From Mytilisepta virgata (taxonomy: Eukaryota > Mollusca > Bivalvia > Mytilida > Mytilidae), in the NCBI GenBank assembly GCA_028015205.1, contig CM051508.1, forward strand, positions 18,122,001 to 18,186,000: a stretch of 64,000 nt of DNA. The letters run 5' to 3'. This document shows, piece after piece, positions 48,070-59,733 of this stretch (the first letter of the stretch is position 1; every line of letters starts with the position of its first letter). The notes under the pieces were generated by a model. It worked only from the letters and a program-made list of their open reading frames with translations, was not told where the DNA came from and searched no databases. A program made the position numbers and the translations under genes.

Positions 48070-48690
48070 TCTTCATCAAGAAACATCAAGATAGGGGAAG
48101 TCAGTAAATGAAAAATCGTCTTCTTATCATAAATTTTAGTACGTATCTCTCAATTGTGGGTATTTATAGAAAGATCTAGAAAGAACAGCATTTACTATTC
48201 TTATTAGCTTTGTTCAAATATAGCTCTTTTTGATAAATGTCTTTTGCAAATTTAAGAAACTCTGGGTTTTTAACAGTAAGTACATCATCCACATATCTGC
48301 AATTATTGTAAAAAATATCAATCATGATTCTGTATTTTACCCTTAAGGGGTTTTTCGATGAAAGACTGTTCAGAACAATATAAAAATAAGTCGGCAATAA
48401 TAGGAGCAAAAGTTGTACCCATATGAATCCCTGCGACCTGTCGATACACAGATTTGCAAAACGAGCAAAACTGTTGTCCACCAAGAAGCGTAAGGCCTTG
48501 ACCATGTCCTCGCTTGTCTAGCAACAGTAATTTGAATAATTGTTATGACTGCAAAATGCTTTAAAACTGTTACAACTAATATAATTTATACCAGAAGATT
48601 CAGACGACCAGATAATAAGTGAGCTCAATTTTTCTTTGATAAGATCGGGAGGAAGGGTTGTATATAATGTAGAAAAATCATAACTGTCCA
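48070..48690 (-). pseudogene. Reverse transcriptase remnant in unit 2
   Basis: Same segment as 45347-46060. It retains 'NCRYVDDVLTVKNPEF', the catalytic YVDD block, and 'GIHMGTTFAPIIADLFLY', but in different frames, so at least one frameshift inactivates it. Confidence 0.65.
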
Positions 48691-49519
48691 CAGCAGTTGC
48701 TTGATGATTTATTCATGTTACTGTTTGCAATTTATCAAAAATATTGAGAGACTTTTTTTACACTATCAAAACAATTCATGCCTGAAAAATGCTTTAAAAT
48801 TTTTAAGTAATGATCAACGAAAAAAGATCCTTTATCGAATCGTTTCAGATGTAGAACACACTTTATATCTAAATAATTTTAATTTTTTCATAATTTCCTA
48901 ACTATCCGTGTTACTTTTTGTCTTCCTATTTAATGCTAAACTATGATTAATTCTAAAGCGTAAATTTTTCGGTAACCGGCAAAGGAAAGCGATCGTCATA
49001 CACAACCGGGTTCATTTTCCGGATTTTGTATGTTGACTTTCCTTATGTGAAAATAAGGTATCTTTCGTTTTAAAATTTACATCAAATGTGCTGTCAAACA
49101 AATACGAGCAAGTTTAACTATAACTATTGAAAATCCCCTAACTATTTGCTGGGAAAAAATCAGTATCGCTTCCTCAGAATTACCTAGATTCAAACAATGA
49201 AGACCATTGATATTATAAGTAACATGCAACTGGTAATGATTCCCACACTTTGATTCCTTGTCGTATTTTATTTATGGAAATACTAACATATTTTTTCACA
49301 TTTGTTGCGCGGATAGCTGCTTATACCAAGAATTCTTAATAACGTGGAGACACATAAGTGAATATCAAATGATATATGTTGATCTAATTGACTATTCTTA
49401 ATTACTGGATAACTTCAAACTTTTTAAAAGGTTTTGCCTGTATTTGTGGTAAAATGGAAATTCAAAAACATGAAACAGATTAGGTCCTAATTATTTTTAC
49501 TGACGAAATAGAAAACACA

Positions 49520-49526
49520 ATGGAAG
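49520..49526 (+). CDS. Candidate first coding exon 1b of the receptor gene
   Basis: The same ATG GAA G and GTAAGT donor as exons 1a and 1c, in unit 2. Using it would give an intron of about 7.2 kb containing a SINE and unit 3. Confidence 0.4.
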
Positions 49527-49760
49527 GTAAGTTGTTTCTTGTGTTGTGAATTGGAAGAATTTAACAATGGTGGCTTTACATGTTTTCATATAGAATTTTA
49601 CTTTACGAGCAGTTGATTAGCTTATAGGCTTTTTACTTGACCGTTTTCATTAAGTCAAGGTTAAACTTAAATTAAAACACAAAATAGGAGTTGAAGCTAT
49701 ATATTTAGCATAGATTAACAGTTGACCATTAAAAGATAAATATCTTAACAAAGTATGTTT

Positions 49761-50025
49761 CGGGGGCCTCGGTGGCCGAGTGGTCTAGGTAGTTCGTCAT
49801 GACTACTAATGATCACTAGCCTTTCAACGCTGGGGTTGTGAGTTCGAATCTCACCTGTGGCGGGGTGTGTTCGACTCAGATCTTAATTGACAAGAATGGC
49901 CAATTTTCCTACCGAAGGTCGGTGGTTCTCTCCGGGTATTCCGGCTTCCTCCACCAATAAAAAATGGCCGCCGCGAAATGACCAAATTTGCTAAAAACGG
50001 CGTTAAACCCCAACTAAACAAACAA
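49761..50025 (+). mobile_element. tRNA-derived SINE with 14-bp target duplication
   Basis: The head 'gcctcggtggccgagtgg' with box B 'GAGTTCGAATCTCACC', a 265-bp body and an A-rich 3' end are flanked by perfect copies of 'aacaaagtatgttt' (49747-49760 and 50026-50039). Unit 3 has the uninterrupted site near 53070. Same family as 37371-37616. Confidence 0.9.
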
Positions 50026-51429
50026 AACAAAGTATGTTTTAAATTTTAACAAGATATATTGAGCACGTCGAAGTCGACACGTTTTTTTAATTTATCCGAA
50101 AATTGCTTATTTTGTGATTTTTCGAGCATATTTGATCTTTTAATGGACAAGGCAATATAACCCCAGAACATCATCTGACATTTTTAACAGTATAGAGGAG
50201 CCTAAGGAAATTTCAGTCTAGTGAGTCTTTTTAGCAACCTCAAACTTTGATCACAAGTACAAAGAACTTGGCAATATTTTGTAACCATTTTTCACCATCT
50301 TAGTAACGATGATTTAATTTTTTTTAGAATAATAATGAATGTTTACACTGGAAACAATAAGAAAAGTGTTTTCATGTACTTATTAATAAAGTTTCATTTT
50401 TTGAAGTAGAAAGGCTATATCTTACTTATTTCTACAGTTGACAATTGGAGACTGTATTGATATCATTATTGATAATCACCTGTTAACCAATATAGTTATC
50501 CATATCTTTAGTCTATTTTTTCAATTTTAATTTTCCCGACTTTCTATTCCCCCTTTTAAAAATCATTAACAGCAAGAGTCACAGTACTTAATTTAAAAAA
50601 ATGCATTGATTTATTGATTAGATATATGTAAAAATTATAATTTGGTCTCTGTTAAAAGCTAGTTTTGTATAGTGTAAAGGGATATGCCTTGTATTAAACA
50701 TCACCTTTTTAAACTGTTGTTTTGATTTTCAACATTTCAGACCTTGAGCACAACTGATGTGTCGTCAAATTGGTATTAAAGAATTATATTTAGTATAAAA
50801 GGGTAAATGCAAATGAGACAAAAAGTTGGCATTTTTAGTTCAGTTTTTATCTCTTTGTTTATCAACGTATATCCTTTCATTTGTTGTCCGTTATGCTTTA
50901 CCAGTTGGTGTTGAGAATAGAACTTTCGCACAAAAAAGCTTTTGTAATTAATTAAAAACTGCTTTAAACTGTTTAAGTCATGATAAACGAAAATTTTTAT
51001 TTGATCAAATCGATTAGGGAACTACCATTTAACTTCAACGAGGGGTATAGTTTTTAGCTTAACTGTCCTAAAAGGACATGTGAGCTTATAGCATCACTTA
51101 GTGTCCGTCGCCCGTCTGCCGTCCATCCGTCTGTAAACTTTACATTTTCATCTTCTCCTCTGAAACCCTTGAACTGACACTTGGCCTGAAGCTTCTATGG
51201 AAGGTCCTCTACAAAGTTTGCATAAATCATCCCAGTCGGTGAAACAAAATGGCCGCCAAAAGTAATTCATAATTACTTGACAAAAGGTAACGTAATCAAA
51301 TACATTTAATTACATGTAATTGAAAATGTGCTCAATTACACATTACGTTGAATTACTTTCAAATTTGTAATTGATTACAGCTAATTACATTTACAATTTT
51401 AATTACCCCAAAGTTGCGTCTTCATCAAG

Positions 51430-52000
51430 AAACATCAAGATAGGGGAAGTCAGTAAATGAAAAATCGTCTTCTTATCATAAATTTTAGTACGTATCTCTA
51501 AATTGTGGGTATTTATAGTAAGATCTAGAAAGAACAGCATTTACTATTCTTATTAGCTTTGTTCAAATATAGCTGTTTTTGATAAATGTTCTTTGCAAAT
51601 TTAAGAAACTCTGGGTTTTTAACAGTAAGTACATAATCCACATATCTGCAATTATTGTAAAAAATATCAATCATGATTCTGTATTTTACCCTTAAGGGGT
51701 TTTTCGATGAAAGACTGTTCAGAACAATATAAAATAAGTCGGCAATAAAAGGAGCAAAAGTTGTACCCATATGAATCCCTGCGACCTGTCGATACACAGA
51801 TTTGCAAAACGAGCAAAACTGTTGTCCACCAAGAAGCTTAAGGCCTTGACCATGTCATCGCTTGTCTAGCAACAGTAATTTGAATAATTGCTATGACTTA
51901 CAAAATGCTTTAAAACTGTTACAACTAAAATACCAGAAGATTCAGACGACCAGTCAACAAGTGCACTCATTTTTTCTTTGATAAGACCGGGAGGAAGGGT
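51430..52000 (-). pseudogene. Reverse transcriptase remnant in unit 3
   Basis: Matches the unit 2 copy, but the catalytic block reads YVDY and a one-base deletion disrupts 'ADLF'. Clearly inactive. Confidence 0.65.
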
Positions 52001-52837
52001 TGTATATAATGTAGCAAAATCATAACTGTCCACAGCAGTTGCTTGATGATTTATTCATGTTACTGTTTGCAATTTATCAAAAATATTGAGAGACTTTTTT
52101 TACACTATCAAAACAATTCATGCCTGAAAAATGCTTTAAAATGTTTAAGTAATGATCAACGAAAAAAGATTCATTATCGTATCTTTGCAGATGTAGAACA
52201 CAATTTATATTTTTTTAAGAATTTCTGTCCGTTTTCTCCTGTTACTTTTTTTTCTTTTTTAATACTAGACTATGATTAATTCTAAAGCGTAAGTTGTTCG
52301 GTAACCGGCAAAGGAAAGCGATTGTCATAAACAACAGGGATCATTTTCCGGATTTTGTATGTTGATTTTCCTTATGTGAAAATAAGATTTTAAAATTTAC
52401 ATCAAATGCATTGCCAAAGAAATACGGGCAAGTTTAACTATAACTATTGAAAATCCCCAAACTATTTGCAGGGAAAAAATCCAGTATAGTTTCCTCAGAA
52501 TTACCTAGGTTCAAACAATGAAGACAATTGATATTATAAGGAACATGCTACAGGTAATGATTCCCACACTCTGATTCCTTGCCGCATTTTATTTGTGGAA
52601 ATAGTAAAAAAAATCACATTTGTTGCGCGGGTAGCTGCTTAAACCAAGAATTCGTAAGAACGTGGAGACACCTTAGTGAATATCAAATGATATATGTTGA
52701 CTTCTAATTAACTATTCTTCATTACTGGATAACTACAAACTTTATAAAATGTTTGCCTGTATTTGTGGTAAAATGGAAATTCAAAAACATGAAACAGATT
52801 AGGTCCTAATTATTTTACTGACGAAATAGAAAACACA

Positions 52838-52844
52838 ATGGAAG
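52838..52844 (+). CDS. Candidate first coding exon 1c of the receptor gene (nearest)
   Basis: ATG GAA G with donor GTAAGT at 52845. Joined to 56765 it completes GAT and opens the frame 'MEDHDPSVSVALYKYMCD' without a stop. The intron would be 3,920 nt. This is the default first exon because it is closest. Confidence 0.5.
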
Positions 52845-53984
52845 GTAAGTTGTTTCTTGTGTTGTGAATTGGAAGAATTTAACAATGGTGGCTTTACATG
52901 TTTTCATATAGAAATTTACTTTACGAGCAGTTGATTAGCTTATAGGCTTTTTACTTGACCGTTTTCATTAAGTGAAGGGCACACTTCATTAAATTAAAAC
53001 ACAAAATAGGAGTTGAAGCTATATGTTTAGCATAGATTAGCAGTTGATCATTAAAAAATACATATCTTAACAAAGTATGTTTCAAATTCTAAAAAGATAT
53101 GTTGAGCACATCGAAGTTTACACGTTTTTTAATTTACTCGAAATCTGCTAATTTTGTGATTTTTGGTGCATATTTGATTTCTTTATGGATAAGATACATA
53201 ACTCCAGAACCCCTTTTAAAAATCAAACAGCAGAGTCACAGTAATTAATTTTTAAAAATGCATTGATTTATTGATTAGATATATGTAAAAATTATAATTT
53301 TGTCTCTGTTAAAAGCTAGTTTTGTATAGTGTAAAGAGATATGCCTTGTATTAAACATCACCCTTTAAGACTGTTGTTTTGATTTTTAACATTTCAGACC
53401 TTGAGCACATCCTTTCATTTGTTGTCCGTAATGCTTTACCAGTTGGTGTTGAGAATAGAACTTTCGCAGAAATAAGCTTTTGGAATTAATTAAAAACTGC
53501 TTTTAACTGTTTAAGTCATGATAAACGAAAATTGTTATTTGATCAAATCGATTAGGGAACTACCATTTAACTTCAAGGGGGTGGTTATGGTTTTTTATAT
53601 TGGTTTTCAAGGTATGGATACAATTTTATTTTTTTCGACTACAATCAAACTCATTTTTTTTTTACCAAGTTGAATCAGAATTTTTTCTTTCGCAATATCC
53701 AGAAAGTAAAAAGTGTGTTATTCCTATGAAATCACTACCAGTAAATAAAACTGATATATATTATGAATTTGTTTTTTATAATAAAACATTTGCATATGCT
53801 TTTCATTTGTAAATTTAAAACAAGATAAGTTCAGATCTGTTATTTTGCTTTTGTATATTAATTCCTTAAGAATTGGAATATAACATCATTTTCTCTGTAC
53901 TTTGTATTTTATTATAATAATCATAATTCCACACAGTATTGAGTAGACACACACTGGGTATATGTACATGTATGCATATTTAAA

Positions 53985-54780
53985 CTAGAGGCTCAGAGGG
54001 CTGAGCCTGTATCGCTCACCTGGCATGAAAGCCATTTTTTTTTATGTACCTCAAAGAGAGAAGTCACTTCTCCCTATCATTATGAAGTGTGGTAAGCCTT
54101 GAAGGAACCAACATTTTTCGTCATTAAGGTCCTTCTACTCACAGGTCAAATATTCTAAAATTTGGCGTTTCTCCAGATGATTTTTACATGTATTTCCCAT
54201 AGGGTCTTATGTTAACCTAAGTTCTCTGCTGAAGGCTATTCTGAATTAGGGATCGTCAGCACCAGAGTAACAACACTAGGTGAGCACCTTAAGAGGAACA
54301 TTCAGACAGTGTTTGTTTCCAGCAATTCTGCGGTTCAGAAGATTTTTGTTATATGTCATAAACACTTTTGTTTGACTCTATTTAGCCCAGCAGTTCCAGA
54401 GATTTTTTAATCAACCAATGAGAAACAATAATTTCCTATGGAGGCCATGTTTTTTGTCCGAAATGAGGAAACTTTGTAACGGACCTCCCATATATGCTTC
54501 CTGTCAAGTTTTGTTCCATTTGGCCCAGCAGGAGAAGATTTTTGGAAACTCAGCCAATCAGAAACAACAATTGTCTATGCCGGCCATGTTTGTGGTCCGA
54601 TCAAGACGAAATGGACATTCTTTATAAAGGCCTCACATAGATGCTTCTTGCCAAATTTAATTCTATTTTGCCCAGTGGTTTCAGAGGAGAAGATTAAAAT
54701 ATGAAAAGTGAACGGACGAAGGACGGACACAAAGTGATGACAAAAGCTCGCATGGCCTTTGGCCAGGTGAGATCAAAATG
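53985..54780. repeat. Repeat family E copy
   Basis: The left end 'aggctcagagggctgagcct' is a hairpin, followed by 'gtatcgctcacctgg'. The right end is 'gcatggcctttggcc' then 'aggtgag'. It contains 'cccatagggtcttatgttaa'. It lies in the predicted receptor intron 1. Confidence 0.75.
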
Positions 54781-55359
54781 AACAATGTTTTTATTGTCAT
54801 GATTGCTGCCCTTCATCTTGATGGTTACTCACTTAAATGTCAAGTATGACTGAAAAACTAAGGAAGATATTTTATTATGTTAAAAATAAATCAAGTCAGG
54901 TTTGTATTAAATAATTGTATAAAGCTTTTGTTGTTATGCTTGTGAATTTTTAAATCAATTCTTGGATTCCATTTTTTTATTTTGGGAAAAATATAAACCA
55001 GAAATTTTTTCCCATAGTTCTGTAAAACAGATTATTATTATTATTTTTTTTTTTTTTTTTTTTGGCCCTTGCTGCAACATTTATTTTCCCTTCCCTTTGG
55101 GATCAGAATATTTTTTTTTCACAAAAACCCACTATACAAAAAAAATATCTCTTTTTCATGTTACCTTTCCTCTACTTATTTAATACAACTAAAGGAGAAT
55201 CCAATATATTTTTATAGGGGAGAGAGGGCGGGATGAAATGTTTTACATTTTTCACAACTAAAGTGGTCCTGGCTTTATCTTTGGCAAAAAATCTGGTCTT
55301 GTCTTTTCCTTCAAATTTTTAACCTTGCCCCAAAAAAAAAACATTTGGATGCTCCCTAA

Positions 55360-55930
55360 AAGATAAATTATCGAGAAAAAGAAAACGGCATTTTGTATTT
55401 TGTGTATGTTGAATTTCCTTGTGGGAAAAACGCATCTTTCCTTTTAATATTTAAATAAAGGTCAGTGTCAAAGTCTAGAAACTATTGCGTGTCAAATTTC
55501 CACAAAATTCTTCCCAGATTCATCTGGAATTAAACAATGAAGACTATATATTATAAGGAACATGCAACTGTTACCAATTTCTACTCTCTTTTCCGTGTTG
55601 TATTTTATTTGTTGCAACACTGACAATGTTCACATTTGCTGAGCGGAAAGCTGCTTAAAACAATATTTTTAAATAACTTAAGTGTATTACATATGATAAA
55701 AAATTCTTCAGTCGAAATAGTTAAACCCTCAAATTTTGTGTCAGACTGTACGTCTGAAACATCATTAAAATAAACAACTGTTAGCGAATATAGTCCCCCC
55801 CCCCTTTTTTTTCAAAGCAGCCGATTAATACTACTATATTTTAAACACTTTCTTGATTAGATATATTTTCATGTGGTAATTTGGTCTCTGAAAATGATTT
55901 AATTTCAGGATGCTAGGGGATAAGTACATA
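55360..55930. repeat. Fourth, decayed copy of the receptor 5' unit
   Basis: It matches the units in order: 'aaacaatgaagac', 'attataaggaacatgcaac', 'cagtcgaaatag', 'ttgattagatatat' and 'aatttggtctctg'. The 'atggaag' exon itself is gone. Being more diverged, it predates the triplication. Confidence 0.65.
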
Positions 55931-56119
55931 ATAACTATACAACTAAGATAGACATTTCGGGCATTGTCTTGAGTTTAGCAAAGGTAGAAGTTTTTAATAA
56001 TTCTAAAATATATTCCACTTATGATTGTACGTTGATTAAAATAAAACGTATAAGTTTGAATTATCAAAGGTTTTTAATTGCTGTCCAGTTGAAGCGATTA
56101 TTTTATATTATACGAGTTA

Positions 56120-56360
56120 CATCCTCCCAAGTCAGGGTTTGGTATCCACGTTCGTTCCTACAAACCCCTGGCATCACACATTCATATTTTGCTGGTCGAA
56201 TATATAGCCGCCTGGTGTGTGACCTAGAAAATTCTACCTACGACGCAAATGGATTCTCTTTTGGCCTTGGGAAGAACCAATGAAAATCGTTCACTTCCGA
56301 GCCGCAAAATATGAATGTGTGATTTCAGAGGTTTGTACAAAACCTTGACTTTAAAGGATG
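56120..56360. mobile_element. MITE family A, full copy (opposite interior orientation)
   Basis: 241 bp. It starts 'catcctcccaagtcaggg' and ends 'aaaggatg', flanked by perfect 8-bp repeats 'acgagtta' (56112-56119 and 56361-56368). Confidence 0.85.
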
Positions 56361-56764
56361 ACGAGTTATTGGTCGGTCACGATATGCATGATGTGTTAAT
56401 ATCCGAAAATTGATTTAAAAACTTAGAAATATTCCAGTTACTTTGCTAGTAGTTGCTTTAATCATCTATCATGGATGATAATTATAATTAATAAAACTAT
56501 ATTATGAAATTTGTCAATGATTTTGATTTACACAAAACTGTTCCACACAAAATGTTAACAGGAATATAAATAATCGAAGAATCCTTTCTCTTAAAAAACT
56601 GGTACATTGTTAAGCCGTGTACAATGGATGGATATATCAGAACAATCTCTAATGTATATAAATAAATTGAATGATAATAAAAAAGTAACAATCAGTTAAA
56701 AAAAGCAGACGTTTAAAAAATATATCAACAGTATCCTTTTTATTTATTATAATTTTTTTTACAG

Positions 56765-58659
56765 ATCATGACCCGTCCGTTTCAGTAGCCCTATACAAAT
56801 ATATGTGTGATAACATAGTAGGTACGGAAGAAGATGTGAAAAGATTAAGGCTGTGCAATGCCATAATAGACAAAACAGTTTACAAAGCCACAAATGAAGC
56901 ATTCATTACAAGTGGCAGCGTAGGAGAAGGTCTTATGATGAAAGGAAGTGATACGGATATTATGTTTTCATTGAAAGACGTTTATGTCTCTGAAAACGTA
57001 AATATGTGTTGTGGCGGAATTTTTATAAATACCTTTGTAATGGACCAAGAAGAAACAAAGCCAGGATATACTAGGTTCCGTCTTCTAACTAATATTAGCA
57101 AATACAGCAAATTCTACAGATCTTACTGCATTAGAGAAAAGAGTACCGATTATCTTTCTAGCACAAAACTAAAGAATGATATACTTTGTAAGGGGATTCC
57201 GAGATCTGAATTTGAAATTCACGGACCCTGCATTTCAGATAAAGATGGAGAATTTGACTTTGCAAGGTGTATCCACAGTAAATTATGGATAAGTCAAGCA
57301 AGACCGTGGATCACAAGATCATACAACAAATGGCCTAGTGATGAACTGAAACAAGTAATTGTAGATCATGGTGTTCTGTTTGTACCCATAGGAATGAAGA
57401 ATTCTCCAACTGAAGATATTGAGTGGAGAATATCATTTTCGGTTGGCGAAAAATTTTTGATTTATTCCTTTAGTCATGTTCAAATGGTGTGTTATGCACT
57501 GATGAAAATTCTTTTGAAAGATGTTATAGCAAAACAAAATGGATGCGCGGATTTACTCTGTTCGTATTTCCTGAAAACCGTTATATTCTGGTTATCGGAA
57601 GAGCTGTCTCCCTCAGTATGGAAACCTGAGAATCTTGTATATTGTTTTGGTCAGTGTCTGCGTAGACTTATATATTACATTAATTTAACTGTTTGTCCCC
57701 ATTATTTTATTCCAGAGAACAATCTATTTGAAAGTAAAATTGGACAACAAGAAAGGGCAATGTTGCTAGAAAATATAGATATACTCAATATAGGGTGGCG
57801 AAGTGTTTTATATTCGAGTCAGTTATCCGATTTTTTATCTCTCCAACCCAACAATGTAATATCTGTTTCCAAGGTAAAATTTATACATTGTACTTCTTTA
57901 TTATCCCGAATTACGGCTGGATTATTCATTACCCAAGAGAACCTAGAAAATATCCTATTATCGTGTAAATCATCTAGAATAAAGCGCGTTGCTTTAAGGA
58001 TACTTTCGCACCTGTATACTTATTTCTCACAAACCATGCCTGTGGAGCATATAGACAGTAATAAACGCGGATATGAGAATTACCGGACCTGTCTTTGTTA
58101 CTTATTACGAACTTTAAATCAGGATGCCGTGTCGGGATGGTTATTGATCGCTTCATTGTTCTACCACAAGAAGCAATATTGGAAATGCTTGTATATTCTT
58201 TCATATTGTTTATCGAAATGTACACCTGAAATGCTATACCCTAACTCACCACTGTCTGAGTTACAACGTCAATTGCTCACATGTAAAACATTAGAAAAGA
58301 TGGACAGTTTTGCGATTATCCAACTCGTATATGCTAATAAAGTACTATTTTGGGCTGATTCGTCATTGATTCCACGAGAACTGGGGTCTCAAGGATATTT
58401 TAGATTTCAACCCTTAGTGTATACATACTTTCTTTCCTTTCTTTGTCATTATATACTTGGCAATGTTCAGGAATATCAAAGTGCACTTCGAAATTTAAAA
58501 CTGAATATGGACTATACATTTTCTTCCGATCGTCGTACTGAAATATCTTTATCATTCTTATGTCTTAACATAGCATCAAACATGGTTGGGGACGTTGATC
58601 AGGCCAATGAAGCGGCTAGTACTGCTTTACAAATATTACAGATGTATGGAATTGATTGA
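56765..58659 (+). CDS. Mab-21 / cGAS-like receptor (cGLR) family protein, main exon
   Basis: It starts at a strong acceptor (T-run then 'ttttacag', AG at 56763-56764) and is open to the TGA at 58657-58659. With ATG GAA G from a first exon the protein has 633 aa; from the internal ATG at 56803 it has 618. Residues about 15-390 are the Mab-21/nucleotidyltransferase fold: 'SGSVGEGLMMKGSDTDIM' supplies the GS motif (53-54) and two acidic residues (D65, D67), and 'GEFDFARC' a possible third (D167). 'VLFVPIG' and 'EWRISFSVGEK' are family blocks. The helical C-terminal third (about 425-630), with Trp/Tyr-rich repeats, resembles the tail common in bivalve members. The vertebrate cGAS zinc-ribbon is not evident. 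Family members sense nucleic acid and make cyclic dinucleotides. Catalytic activity here is likely but unproven. Confidence 0.9.
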
Positions 58660-59160
58660 ATCAAGTGAATATATGCTACTCAAATTATAACTGAAACCAA
58701 CTGTCATATCATAAAGCATGTGTTTTGGTCATGGCATTTTATTTTCTAGAGAATAGCACCTTCGAATGTTCTAGTATAACAAAACTGGATAAAGACACAT
58801 AAGATAAAAAATTAACCAAAACATTATTGATAAAAATTGTATCGATGAAAAATTGTCAATTTGGTTTATCTTTCGCTTTCAAAATCCGATGAATTTACAG
58901 AAAAATTAAGATACAAATGGCGATATGGTTAATGTGTACTTGGGTGCGATGTGAAAAATCTGTGAAAGTTCTTTTGAATTAATTTTTATATTTAATTGAA
59001 GATTTTGTTACAAAATTAATCGGATAATAGAAAGAAAAACCTGTTATCGATAACTGTTTTATACAAATTCATGTTAGAAATTTTTTAAAAGGTGCATTAA
59101 TTATTATGTAGTGAAAAGGGATATTCACCAAATACACAGAGATCGATAATGTGTATATTT
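58660..59160. other. 3' flank of the receptor gene
   Basis: AT-rich, no gene. I see no AATAAA in the first 300 nt, so the polyadenylation site is undetermined. Confidence 0.4.
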
Positions 59161-59164
59161 AGGG

Positions 59165-59400
59165 GTAAATATAAAATTCTTTGATACCAGTTTTGACGTA
59201 CAAAATGTGCACATTTCGTCGAATTACGACTTAAAAAGTTGTGCTCAAGGCCTAAAATGTTGAAAAAGAAAACAACAATCCAAAAGTTGAAGAGCAAATT
59301 TAAAAATTCCGAAAATACCAAAAGGGTTAAATCCAAACCCATCTAAGGACAGAGGTATGCACGAGGAAGATACCCCTTAGTGTCCACAAATAAAAAGACA
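59165..59400. repeat. Dispersed repeat D, copy 2
   Basis: 'ttctttgataccagttttga', 'gtgcacatttcgtcga', 'agttgtgctcaagg' and 'ggacagaggtatg' match 12190-12560 in order. Confidence 0.6.
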
Positions 59401-59733
59401 AAACCGGAGAAAGTGTACTTGAGAAAAATCTCAGATTTGCGAGAGAAGAAGGGAAAGTTTAAATAAATTCAGAAAGCCAAGTGTAAGAATTAATCAAGGA
59501 ATAAACAATCGAGATCTTACCCTTGGGTATCTGTCGGTATCTCCCCATTTGTCAATAGTTCTGTACAGTAGTTCTTTTGTTTGAACACTTTTGATATGTT
59601 TACGCTTTCTGTACATCAAAATAAACTTAAAGACAATGTATTATTATATTTGAATTGTTTATTAAATAATATGAAGATAATTGATTTTTCAATTATTTAG
59701 CTTGATATTTTCAGCCTGCGATTTATATTAAAC

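Larger units (their letters stand above)
47681..51050. repeat. Tandem segmental repeat, unit 2
   Basis: About 3.37 kb. It starts with a family E fragment ('ttaactgtcctaaaaggaca'), then an 'attacatgtaat' block, an RT remnant (-), the 7-nt exon at 49520-49526, a SINE (49761-50025), and the block ending 'gggaactaccatttaactt'. Very similar to unit 3 by eye. Confidence 0.8.
51051..53580. repeat. Tandem segmental repeat, unit 3
   Basis: About 2.53 kb, with the same order as unit 2. It has no SINE, and a piece corresponding to about 50190-50545 is deleted. Its 7-nt exon (52838-52844) is the one closest to the receptor main exon. Confidence 0.8.

Noticed and set aside
56803..56805. ATG as the true start of the receptor protein
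   Set aside because: The frame is open upstream to a strong splice acceptor, and the 13 codons before it complete an in-phase junction with the ATG GAA G exons. The internal ATG remains possible for an unspliced transcript.
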